From positions 1 through 6,188 of the forward strand of contig CALKIW010000127.1 in NCBI GenBank assembly GCA_937995875.1: a DNA stretch of 6,188 bases. Reading direction: 5' to 3'. The translations under genes and the position numbers were made by a program. The notes under the pieces were generated by a model, which was not told the DNA's origin, ran no database searches, and saw only the letters and a program-made list of their open reading frames with translations. Within the stretch, counting starts at the first letter, position 1. Every line of letters starts with the position of its first letter. Positions 1 through 6,114 of the stretch are shown piece by piece. The DNA comes from an uncultured Bacteroidales bacterium (lineage in GTDB: Bacteria > Bacteroidota > Bacteroidia > Bacteroidales > Bacteroidaceae).

Positions 1-32
1 ATTCATAAGGATTTTTGCGGTTGGGCTGGGGG

Positions 33-1619
33 TCAGAATTCACTGGTGAAGTGGAACTTGATGTCCTTAAAATCTTGTTGGGCCATGCTCAGCACATAGC
101 TTGAATCAGCAAGGAAGACATCCCGGTTTTCGATGTCTTTCGCCAAGTACTGGTATTTGCGTTTCTTGAAGTTTTCGAGCGCCTCGTCGTTTTCCGCCTC
201 TATCCAGCAAGCCTTGTAGAGATGGACCGGCTCCCAGCGGCATTTGGCGTTGTACTCGTGTTCCAAACGATACTGTATGACCTCAAATTGCAACTGGCCA
301 ACCGTTCCCACGATGCGCCGCCCGTTGAACTGGTTTACAAACAACTGAGCCACACCCTCGTTCATCAGCTGTTCCAACCCTTTGTAAAATTGCTTGGACT
401 TCATCGGGTCGTCGTTTTCGATGTATTTGAACAGCTCCGGCGAGAACGACGGCAGCCCTTTGAAGTGCAGGTCTTCGCCCTCCGTGAGCGTGTCGCCAAT
501 CTTGAATATGCCGTTGTCGGGCAGGCCGATGATGTCGCCGGGATAGGCTTCGTCTACAGTGCTCTTGCGCTGCGCCATGAACTGTGTGGGCGAGGAGAAA
601 CGCACGGTCTTGTCCAAACGGATGTGGCGGTAGGGCTGGTTGCGCACGAATTTGCCCGAACACACCTTGCAGAAAGCGATGCACGAGCGGTGGTTGGGGT
701 CGATGTTGGCAGTGATTTTGAACACGAAGCCCGTGAAGTTGGGTTCTTGGGGCTTCACAATACGCTCTTCGGCCTTGGTGGGCTTGGGGCTTGGGGCTAT
801 CTCCACAAAGCAGTTGAGCAGCTCCTGCACGCCAAAGTTGTTGAGCGCGGAGCCGAAGAACACGGGGGCTGTTGTGGCTTGGCGATATTCCTCCACATTG
901 AAATCGGGGTACACACCGTCCACCAATTCGAGGTCGTCGCGCAGGAGCTGGGCTTCCTTTTCGCCAACGTGGGTCGCGAGGTCTTCGGAGTTGATGTCTA
1001 CGGCAAGTTTCTCGGTGACGCGCTGTTTGTTGGGCGTAAAGAGGTTGAGCTGCTGCTCGTAGAGGTTGTAGACGCCCTTGAATTTTTGTCCCTGTCCGAT
1101 GGGCCACGACAGTGGGCGCACATGGATTTGCAGTTCCTGCTCCAGTTCGTCGAGCACATCAAACGGGTCGCGGCCCTCGCGGTCCATCTTGTTGATGAAG
1201 ATAATCACCGGCGTGTTGCGCATGCGGCACACTTCCATGAGCTTGCGCGTCTGCGCCTCCACGCCTTTGGCCGAGTCTACCACGATGATCACCGAGTCTA
1301 CGGCCGTGAGTGTGCGGTAGGTGTCTTCGGCAAAGTCTTGGTGACCGGGGGTGTCGAGGATGTTCACCTTGTAGGGTTTGCCCTCGTAGCCATCGGGCAG
1401 ATAGTCAAATTCCATGACAGAGGTAGACACGGAGATGCCGCGTTGCTTCTCAATGTCCATCCAGTCGGATGTTGCCGTTTTGCGTATTTTGTTGCTTTTC
1501 ACGGCGCCGGCCACCTGAATCTGCCCACCAAAGAGCAGGAATTTCTCTGTCAGTGTGGTTTTACCGGCGTCGGGGTGCGATATGATGGCGAATGTTCGCC
1601 TGCGGTCTATTTCGTTCAT
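33..1619 (-). CDS. prfC: Peptide chain release factor 3 (RF3), translational GTPase
   Basis: RF3 is a cytoplasmic GTPase that removes RF1 and RF2 from the ribosome after peptide release. The 528 residues nearly match the 529 of E. coli RF3, so the gene looks intact. The N-terminal G domain shows every expected motif: P-loop HPDAGKT (15-21), switch I region with QRGIS (59-63), DTPGH (89-93), NKMD (143-146) and GSA (256-258). The RF3 signatures SDWM (51-54) and EDTYRTLTAVD (98-108) separate it from EF-G, LepA and TypA. A beta-barrel domain follows from about 290 (TGFVFKI) and the C-terminal RF3 domain from about 395, containing VGTVGQLQFEV. The start is chosen because MNEIDRRRTFAIISHPD aligns with the family N-terminus and no family sequence is missing. 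It lies 162 bases downstream of the DUF4924 gene on the same strand, with no recognisable Bacteroidetes promoter between them, so co-transcription is possible. The stop is 32 bases from the window edge. Confidence 0.97.
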   Translation of the reverse strand: MNEIDRRRTFAIISHPDAGKTTLTEKFLLFGGQIQVAGAVKSNKIRKTATSDWMDIEKQRGISVSTSVMEFDYLPDGYEGKPYKVNILDTPGHQDFAEDTYRTLTAVDSVIIVVDSAKGVEAQTRKLMEVCRMRNTPVIIFINKMDREGRDPFDVLDELEQELQIHVRPLSWPIGQGQKFKGVYNLYEQQLNLFTPNKQRVTEKLAVDINSEDLATHVGEKEAQLLRDDLELVDGVYPDFNVEEYRQATTAPVFFGSALNNFGVQELLNCFVEIAPSPKPTKAEERIVKPQEPNFTGFVFKITANIDPNHRSCIAFCKVCSGKFVRNQPYRHIRLDKTVRFSSPTQFMAQRKSTVDEAYPGDIIGLPDNGIFKIGDTLTEGEDLHFKGLPSFSPELFKYIENDDPMKSKQFYKGLEQLMNEGVAQLFVNQFNGRRIVGTVGQLQFEVIQYRLEHEYNAKCRWEPVHLYKACWIEAENDEALENFKKRKYQYLAKDIENRDVFLADSSYVLSMAQQDFKDIKFHFTSEF

Positions 1620-1781
1620 AATCTGTTTCGGGAGTTAAAAAAGTTGTGTTTGCTTCTCTCGCTGCGGAGCACGGCTCTCATGCCTTATGCCGGCCGGCCG
1701 TTATCCTGTGCGCTGTGTATGGGTGCGCCGTAGACGCGTTGTAAGGGTTATCTGTGGTTTGTTTTCCGCCCATCTCTGTGG

Positions 1782-2327
1782 TCAGTCACCAAAGTCGAGT
1801 CCTTCGTCGCGATTTTTCACATAGTAATCGCTGAGCATACCGATGAAGGTTGTTATCTCTTTCATGGCATGGTTGGTGTCGGTCGATATTTCCTTTTGTT
1901 GCAGGCGGAGCATCATGATGCCGTAGAGCGCGTTGAGACAGGTTTCTATCTCGCTGACATCTTTGTCGCCCTTGTTGCGCAGCTCCACGATGAACGGCAA
2001 CACCTTGTAGTATTCGGCATTGTAGAAAGGAAACTTGGAGGAGGCGAGGAGTTGGTTGTGCAGATCGGTCATGTCTTGCACGATAATCTTGTTGATCTGC
2101 AGATGGCCGCCCTCCCGACAGCCTTCCTCGTTCATCATGCGTATGAGGTCGCCAAACCAGTCGGTTTCTTCTTCTTTCTTTTCATCGGAATAGTCAAACC
2201 GACTGATGTACTGGTCGCGGATTTTGGATAGGGAAAAGCCATAGGCTCGGATCAAATCTTCCATCTGCCACATATATAATAGGTATTCGGCAATGGATGT
2301 TTTGCGTAATTCTTTGGCTATAAACAT
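1782..2327 (-). CDS. DUF4924 family protein, function unknown
   Basis: This 181-residue soluble protein has no signal peptide or membrane segment. Its N-terminus, IAKELRKTSIAEYLLYMWQ followed by EDLIRAYGF (residues 3-31), is the recognisable signature of the DUF4924 family, which I know only from Bacteroidetes and whose role is not established. The rest is rich in charged and hydrophobic residues and looks mostly alpha-helical: an acidic linker KKEEETDW (50-57), a helix around 75-95, and a leucine-rich helix near 128-145 (ETCLNALYGIMMLRLQQKE). The C-terminus is acidic. The start agrees with the family N-terminus. The gene lies 65 bases after the LysE-type gene and 162 bases before prfC, all on one strand. 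No function should be read from this context beyond probable co-expression. Confidence 0.9.
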   Translation of the reverse strand: MFIAKELRKTSIAEYLLYMWQMEDLIRAYGFSLSKIRDQYISRFDYSDEKKEEETDWFGDLIRMMNEEGCREGGHLQINKIIVQDMTDLHNQLLASSKFPFYNAEYYKVLPFIVELRNKGDKDVSEIETCLNALYGIMMLRLQQKEISTDTNHAMKEITTFIGMLSDYYVKNRDEGLDFGD

Positions 2328-2392
2328 AATTTCAAAAACAAATTAAGAGTTTCGGGCGTCGTGCTGTCGAGTCGATGTCATGGGGGAGCAAA

Positions 2393-3049
2393 CTATTGAG
2401 GCATCCAGTTTTGAAAGGTATAGAGGTTGAACACCGTGCCGACGAGTACGGCCAAAGAACAGAGTATCACGACAGACCCTATGATTTTATTGATGATGAT
2501 GATGCCATTCTCGTCGAATTTGCTTCGCACCTTGTCTACGAGCCATGTGAGACCAAACCACCACACCAACGCGCCGAGTACGATGCTGATGTAGCCGAGC
2601 GCCATCTCTAAGGGATGATTGGGGACGACAAAGGCAAACTGGGCGAACGTGGCGAGGAATAAAAGAATGATGAGGGGGTTGGAAAACGTAACGAGAAATG
2701 CCGTTATGCCGTTGTGGAGAAGGGAGCCTTTGCCTTTCTTGCCGCTCTGGTGCATGTTGCTGGTGGGGTTGTTGCGCCAGCTGTAGACGCCGAAGGTGAG
2801 CAACATCAGGCTGCCGATGATTTGGAGCCAGAACTTGTTGGTGGGGTTGGTGATGAGATCCATCACCATGCTCATGCCCAAACCCGTGATCAGGGCATAG
2901 ATAATGTCACTCACTGAGGCTCCAATGCCCGTCACAAATCCATACCAGCGGCCCTTGTTCAGGGTGCGCTGGACACACAATATCCCCACAGGTCCCATCG
3001 GAGCGGATGCAATGATGCCTATAAGCACGCCCTTGAGGATGAGTTGCAT
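2393..3049 (-). CDS. LysE family transporter (amino-acid export type membrane protein)
   Basis: This is an inner-membrane protein of the LysE/RhtB superfamily, whose known members export amino acids. Substrate cannot be told from sequence. Counting from the start at 3049 it has 218 residues and about six hydrophobic segments (roughly 3-24, 36-58, 74-91, 115-138, 148-170, 186-208), a usual size and topology. The first segment holds the family hallmark ASAPMGPVGILCVQRTL (14-30), and a conserved FSNPL (122-126) opens the fourth. The linker near 92-112 is basic (GKKGKGS). The open frame extends upstream to an ATG at 3106, with another at 3076. I prefer 3049 because homologues begin just before the LILKG segment and because a -7 promoter element overlaps the region between the 3076 and 3106 starts. 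The gene heads a probable group with DUF4924 and prfC. Confidence 0.9.
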   Translation of the reverse strand: MQLILKGVLIGIIASAPMGPVGILCVQRTLNKGRWYGFVTGIGASVSDIIYALITGLGMSMVMDLITNPTNKFWLQIIGSLMLLTFGVYSWRNNPTSNMHQSGKKGKGSLLHNGITAFLVTFSNPLIILLFLATFAQFAFVVPNHPLEMALGYISIVLGALVWWFGLTWLVDKVRSKFDENGIIIINKIIGSVVILCSLAVLVGTVFNLYTFQNWMPQ

Positions 3050-3087
3050 AATGTCTATTTGAATCGGGAACGGCATAATACAGTTTG

Positions 3088-3120
3088 CAAAGTTACTAAA
3101 AATCATCGGTAACTCGCATA
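3088..3120 (-). promoter_or_regulatory. Predicted promoter of the LysE-type gene
   Basis: On the minus strand TAACTTTGC (3095-3087) matches the Bacteroidetes -7 consensus TAnnTTTG plus a following pyrimidine. A TATG (3120-3117) sits 21 bases upstream, one mismatch from the -33 TTTG. The flanking DNA (3118-3144) is very AT-rich. Transcription would begin near 3080, giving a leader of about 30 bases to the ATG at 3049 and excluding the ATG at 3106. This is a pattern match only. Confidence 0.5.
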
Positions 3121-3369
3121 TTTATAAAGATAAATTATATTTTTCGAGTGCTGTTTTTCGCGTTTTCGACGGGCGTTTCAGTGCGTGGATTCTGCTTGTG
3201 CCATGTGTCGTGATCATGCCGGTTGTTCGTGATGGGCACGCAGAAAGGAATGGAAATGCGGTCAGATTGCTGTTGTGTCAGGATGGTAAAAAGTGATCTA
3301 TGGCCAATAGCATGAGTCTGATGCGGGAATGGGTGTGCGCTCACCTGCGGACAAGTTCTGCAAAATGCG
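3121..3369. other. Intergenic stretch with no supported gene
   Basis: This separates the end of the uxuAB operon from the LysE promoter. An open frame of 69 codons on the minus strand (3135-3344) has no recognisable family, is rich in His, Thr, Asn and Gln, and has no start signal, so I do not call it. The left end (3118-3140) is AT-rich with a short inverted repeat (ATTTAT, four bases, ATAAAT), probably just promoter-associated. No RNA gene or mobile element was recognised. Confidence 0.5.
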
Positions 3370-3402
3370 TCAGGAGTCGGCCGACAGGCGCCCGGCTCCT
3401 GA
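3370..3402 (-). terminator. Probable terminator hairpin after uxuB
   Basis: TCAGGAGTCGG (3370-3380) pairs with CCGGCTCCTGA (3392-3402) as an 11-pair stem with one T-G wobble and an 11-base loop. It begins 32 bases after the uxuB stop. Read on the minus strand the stem is followed by CGCATTTTGC, so the U run is only four bases and begins five bases past the stem. It is therefore an imperfect intrinsic terminator, or an RNA-end stabilising hairpin. Confidence 0.5.
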
Positions 3403-3434
3403 GGGGCTTTCGTTGTGGGAATATGTGCGGAGGC

Positions 3435-4247
3435 TTACATCGCATAGATGTTGAAGCCACCGTCTACCACAGCTACGGTGCCCGTCACGAAGGCCGAAGC
3501 GTCGCTCATGAGGTAATGGATGGTGCCGCAAAGCTCTTCGGGACGGCCCATGCGACCGAAAGGAGTCTGGCGGATCACGTCTTGCCCGCGCTGCGTGTAG
3601 CTGCCGTCGGGGTTGGTGAGCAGGGCACGGTTTTGCTCGGTGATGAAGAAACCGGGTGCAATGGCATTCACGCGGATGGTCTCGCCAAACTTCTTGGCGG
3701 TCTCGTGAGCCATGTAAGCGGTGAAATTTGAGATGCCGGCCTTGGCTGCTGCATAACCGCAGACGCGTGTCATGGGGCGGAAAGCGGCCATCGAGCTGAA
3801 ATTGATGATAGAGCCTTTGCCCTGTTCCACCATCGGTTTGAGAAACACTTGGGTGGGAATGACGGTGCCCGTGAGGTTGAGATTGAGCACGGTCTGGAAC
3901 TGCGCCGGGTCGAGGTCGAAGAAGTTTTGGTCTGGGCCGATGGTGGCTCCCTTCATGTTTCCGCCTGCGGCGTTGAGCAGCGTGTCGATGCGTCCGAAGT
4001 CGCGGAGGATGTCGGCACAGTTTTGCTTCACGATGCTGGTGTTCATCACGTCGGTCTTGTAGAATTTGGCCACGCCACCATCTTTGCAGATGTCGTCCAC
4101 AATGCGCTGCCCCACGTCTTCCTTGCGGCCCAGCACGGCAACCTTGGCGCCGTTTGCTGACAGGTATTTTGCAATGCAACGCCCCAGCACGCCCGTGCCA
4201 CCGGTGATGATAACCACATAGTCTTTGATGTCGAATAGATTTTTCAT
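3435..4247 (-). CDS. uxuB: SDR family D-mannonate oxidoreductase (fructuronate reductase type)
   Basis: This 270-residue protein is a classical short-chain dehydrogenase/reductase. Visible motifs are the Rossmann nucleotide-binding TGGTGVLG (15-22), NAAG (92-95), and the catalytic set Asn124, Ser152, Tyr165 and Lys169 (YAAAK). The C-terminal part has the IAPGFF loop and ends DGGFNIYAM, typical of SDRs lying beside uxuA. The inferred reaction is NAD(P)H-dependent reduction of D-fructuronate to D-mannonate, feeding the dehydratase encoded just upstream. This is the SDR-type enzyme (as in Bacillus YjmF), unrelated to the longer E. coli UxuB of the polyol dehydrogenase family. The SDR fold is certain, while the substrate rests mainly on the uxuA neighbour and overall resemblance. 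A related role such as gluconate 5-dehydrogenase is the main alternative. The start at 4247 gives the normal SDR N-terminus and lies 72 bases after the uxuA stop, within a 22-base tandem repeat. Confidence 0.88.
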   Translation of the reverse strand: MKNLFDIKDYVVIITGGTGVLGRCIAKYLSANGAKVAVLGRKEDVGQRIVDDICKDGGVAKFYKTDVMNTSIVKQNCADILRDFGRIDTLLNAAGGNMKGATIGPDQNFFDLDPAQFQTVLNLNLTGTVIPTQVFLKPMVEQGKGSIINFSSMAAFRPMTRVCGYAAAKAGISNFTAYMAHETAKKFGETIRVNAIAPGFFITEQNRALLTNPDGSYTQRGQDVIRQTPFGRMGRPEELCGTIHYLMSDASAFVTGTVAVVDGGFNIYAM

Positions 4248-4251
4248 ATCT

Positions 4252-4269
4252 TTAGGTTTGATTTTTCAT
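4252..4269 (-). other. Mini-ORF MKNQT-stop in repeat copy 2
   Basis: ATG at 4269-4267 is followed by AAA AAT CAA ACC and TAA (4254-4252). The stop is four bases from the uxuB ATG at 4247, close enough for translational coupling or re-initiation. It has the same start context as uxuB because it is a duplicate of it. Whether ribosomes use it is unknown. Confidence 0.35.
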
Positions 4270-4273
4270 ATCT

Positions 4274-4291
4274 TTAGGTTTGATTTTTCAT
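4274..4291 (-). other. Mini-ORF MKNQT-stop in repeat copy 3
   Basis: ATG at 4291-4289 encodes the same five residues and stops with TAA at 4276-4274, four bases before the ATG of the next mini-ORF. It begins 28 bases after the uxuA stop. It arises from the most diverged repeat copy, but the base changes fall outside its coding bases. Confidence 0.35.
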
Positions 4292-4319
4292 ACCTTTAGA
4301 GTTGAGTTGTCAGGGATGT

Positions 4320-5558
4320 TCAATCGAAGAATCCCGGCTGCTTGTACGCGATGCCCAGCTCACGGTCTACGGTGGCCAGGATGCCCTGCACCTGTCCCAT
4401 GGCGAGCATACGGCCGAGAAAACTGTAGCCTGCGTTGTAGCCGCGATCCTCGTCGCCGAGCATCGTCATGCCATGATCCACGCGCATGGGGAGCTTCGGA
4501 TTGGTTTTCTCGAAGATGCGCGCCAGTTCGATGATGTCGGCGCGTCCACCGAGATGACTTGCCTCGGTGAAGTCGCCGTTGGGGAAGATGTGGCAGCTGC
4601 GCAGATGTACGAACCAAGTGCGGGAGGCGTATTTTCGGGCCAGCTCCACCAAATCGTTTTGCGCGCCTGCCGAGAGCGACCCTGCGCAGAACGTGAGGCC
4701 GTTGTGCGGGTCGGGCACGGCGTTGAGAAGCCACTCTATGTCCTCGTCGCAGGTCACGATGCGGGGCAGACCGAGCACTTGGAAGGGTGGGTCGTCGGGA
4801 TGCACACACATATAGATGTCGCACTCGCGGCATACCGGCATGATGGCTTCGAGGAAATATTTCATGTTCTCGCGCAGTTGCCGGCGGTCGATGCCCTCAT
4901 AGCGTTTCAGCAGCTCGCGGAACAGTTCTATGGGATGTTCGTCGCCTTCCTTAAAGTTGCCCGACACGAATCCCTGCGTCTTGATGACGATATTCTCCAC
5001 CAAGGCATGGTCTTTTTCGGGTGTCATGCGTTTTTTCAGCTCGTCCACTTCGGCGAGGATGTCGCGTCCGTTGGGCTTGCCGTCGGGACCGAGCGTGACA
5101 AATCGCGCCCAGTCTTCGCGCGCATCGTCGCGCTTGAGGATATGGATATCGAAGTAGGCAAACTCCGGAATGCTGAAGTAGAGGTTGCTCGACCCGTTGG
5201 GATTCTCGTGCAGGAGGTCGGTCCTGGCCCAGTCGAGCACAGGCATGAAGTTGTAGCAGATGGTGTGGATGCCTTCTGCGGCGAGGTTGCGCATGCTTTC
5301 CTTGTAGACCTCGATTTGGCGGTCACGGTCGGGGCCAGCATACTTGATGGTCTCGGTGACGGGCAGCGACTCCACGACGCTCCAGCGAAGGCCGAAACCC
5401 TCTATATAGCTTTTCAGGTCGTGGATTTTCTCTCGCGTCCACACCTCACCGAGAGGAACGTCGTGCAGTGCCGTAACGATGCCCTCTACGCCTATTTGTT
5501 TGAGCATGGCAAGCGTGATTTTGTCGTTCTTGCCAAACCATCTCCATGTTCTTTCCAT
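4320..5558 (-). CDS. uxuA: D-mannonate dehydratase
   Basis: UxuA removes water from D-mannonate to give 2-keto-3-deoxy-D-gluconate in hexuronate catabolism, in the cytoplasm, using a divalent metal. The 412 residues are slightly more than the roughly 394 of E. coli UxuA. The N-terminus MERTWRWFG and TALHDVP (29-35) match the family closely and fix the start. Further signatures are VVESLPV (61-67), CYNFMPVLDW (101-110), VHPDDPPF (252-259), LTFCAGS (288-294), FVHLR (316-320), HLGGR (335-339) and RVDHG (359-363). His253, Cys291, His318, Asp361 and His362 are conserved candidates for metal binding or catalysis. The protein is complete, with no frameshift. It is the first gene of a two-gene unit with uxuB downstream, a standard pairing that makes two consecutive pathway steps. 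Its upstream leader contains a 45-base duplication. Confidence 0.97.
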   Translation of the reverse strand: MERTWRWFGKNDKITLAMLKQIGVEGIVTALHDVPLGEVWTREKIHDLKSYIEGFGLRWSVVESLPVTETIKYAGPDRDRQIEVYKESMRNLAAEGIHTICYNFMPVLDWARTDLLHENPNGSSNLYFSIPEFAYFDIHILKRDDAREDWARFVTLGPDGKPNGRDILAEVDELKKRMTPEKDHALVENIVIKTQGFVSGNFKEGDEHPIELFRELLKRYEGIDRRQLRENMKYFLEAIMPVCRECDIYMCVHPDDPPFQVLGLPRIVTCDEDIEWLLNAVPDPHNGLTFCAGSLSAGAQNDLVELARKYASRTWFVHLRSCHIFPNGDFTEASHLGGRADIIELARIFEKTNPKLPMRVDHGMTMLGDEDRGYNAGYSFLGRMLAMGQVQGILATVDRELGIAYKQPGFFD

Positions 5559-5587
5559 TCTTGATTTGTATTTGTCTTAGGTTTTTA

Positions 5588-5676
5588 TTTTCCGCTTTCC
5601 GACGTTTTCCGTCTTGCAGTACGGTGTTCTTGTTTTCTGCTTACCGACGTTTTCCGTCTTGCAGTACGGTGTTCTT
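5588..5676. repeat. 45-base tandem duplication in the uxuA leader
   Basis: Copies at 5588-5631 and 5633-5676 are offset by 45 bases and differ at two of 44 positions (5593/5638 and 5598/5643). The core is 33 identical bases (5599-5631 and 5644-5676). A third fragment, GTTTTCCGG, follows at 5681. Each unit can form two short hairpins that exclude one another: GACG with CGTC (5601-5604 with 5610-5613) or CCGT with ACGG (5609-5612 with 5621-5624), and the same 45 bases further on. It lies between the predicted uxuA promoter and start, so it would be transcribed into the 5' leader. Confidence 0.93.
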
Positions 5677-5746
5677 TTTCGTTTTCCGGTGCAGAGTGTG
5701 GGCATCTGATGCTGCCGTATTCTGGCCTTCAATGCCCCGTATGGCA

Positions 5747-5754
5747 CAAATTTA
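5747..5754 (-). promoter_or_regulatory. Predicted -7 element of the uxuAB promoter
   Basis: Read on the minus strand this is TAAATTTG followed by T, a full match to TAnnTTTG plus pyrimidine. No TTTG is present 19-21 bases upstream; that position instead holds a six-base palindrome AGCGCT (5775-5780). A weak -33 box would suit a promoter needing an activator, but that is inference. Transcription from here would give a leader of roughly 180 bases spanning the 45-base duplication. Confidence 0.4.
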
Positions 5755-5782
5755 CAAAAAATTGCTGAACGAGAAGCGCTAA

Positions 5783-6052
5783 ATCCACTTTATTTTATGC
5801 AACAACGTCTTAATCTGTTGAATATTTCAGTCATTCAGCATAGGCACGATGGCCAAGAGAAGCCAGCTCAGCAGACAGACATACACATTTCTGAAATGCG
5901 GAACAACAATGTGGCGGAACTTGGGCCAATGGGTAGATGGCGGGATAGGAACGAGGGACACCAGCGTAGGTGAAAAGTGAATAAACAACTCGCGTATGGT
6001 AATGATAAAAACCCAAGATTAAAGATTCATAACGTAAAAAATCAATTATTTG
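5783..6052. other. Divergent intergenic stretch with no supported gene
   Basis: Between the uxuA promoter region and the tRNA promoter I find no gene I can support. An 81-codon open frame on the minus strand (5831-6076) runs through the tRNA promoter and matches no family I recognise. The middle (about 5840-5975) is clearly richer in GC than both AT-rich flanks. A small perfect inverted repeat, CATTTC-T-GAAATG, lies at 5886-5898 and could be a protein-binding site or chance. Confidence 0.5.
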
Positions 6053-6084
6053 TTTGGTGTTTACAAATAAACTCATTACCTTTG
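6053..6084 (+). promoter_or_regulatory. Consensus Bacteroidetes promoter for tRNA-Lys
   Basis: TTTG (6053-6056), a 20-base spacer and TACCTTTGC (6077-6085) match the primary sigma factor consensus of Bacteroidetes in both elements and spacing. The -7 element ends 30 bases before the tRNA, so transcription probably starts about 20-25 bases upstream of it. The match supports both the tRNA call and the phylum. Confidence 0.8.
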
Positions 6085-6114
6085 CACCCGCTTATGAAAT
6101 ATAAGTTGGGTATC

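Larger units (their letters stand above)
4238..4303. repeat. Three tandem copies of a 22-base unit over the uxuB start
   Basis: Copies lie at 4238-4259, 4260-4281 and 4282-4303. The first two are identical and the third differs at three positions (4293, 4300, 4301). Read on the minus strand each contains TAAAG, two bases, then TATGAAAAATC, so every copy carries an ATG. The copy nearest uxuB includes its first three codons; the other two lie in the uxuA-uxuB gap. Because 22 is not a multiple of three, the upstream ATGs are not simple in-frame extensions of uxuB. Confidence 0.95.

Noticed and set aside
1689..1698. Ten-base palindrome GCCGGCCGGC in the prfC upstream gap
   Set aside because: It is isolated, has no flanking symmetry or T run, and nothing ties it to a function. 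It may simply be GC-rich chance.
222..1733. 503-codon plus-strand open frame opposite prfC
   Set aside because: It lies entirely antisense to an intact, motif-complete prfC over most of its length, and its translation resembles no protein family. Codon bias of the real gene on the opposite strand explains the lack of stops.
2339..2346. TTAATTTG (minus strand) as a -7 box for the DUF4924 gene
   Set aside because: It misses the conserved A at the second position, has no -33 box at the right distance and would leave a leader of only about five bases.
3135..3344. 69-codon minus-strand frame between uxuB and LysE
   Set aside because: No family resemblance, unbalanced composition, no promoter, and it lies between a terminator-like hairpin and the next gene's promoter.
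4302..5564. 420-codon plus-strand open frame opposite uxuA
   Set aside because: It mirrors the well-supported uxuA frame almost end to end, with no recognisable domain in its translation.
5599..5676. Two 33-base identical repeats as a possible CRISPR array
   Set aside because: There are only two copies, separated by 12 bases that themselves resemble the sequence before the first copy. It is a tandem duplication, with no cas genes in view.
5546..5782. 78-codon plus-strand frame with a 15-residue internal repeat
   Set aside because: The repeated FSA-RRFPSCSTVF residues only reflect the 45-base DNA duplication, which happens to be a multiple of three. The frame begins inside uxuA antisense and has a low-complexity Phe, Ser and Arg composition.
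5831..6076. 81-codon minus-strand frame in the uxuA-tRNA gap
   Set aside because: It overlaps the -33 box and spacer of the consensus tRNA promoter on the other strand, and its translation is not recognisable.
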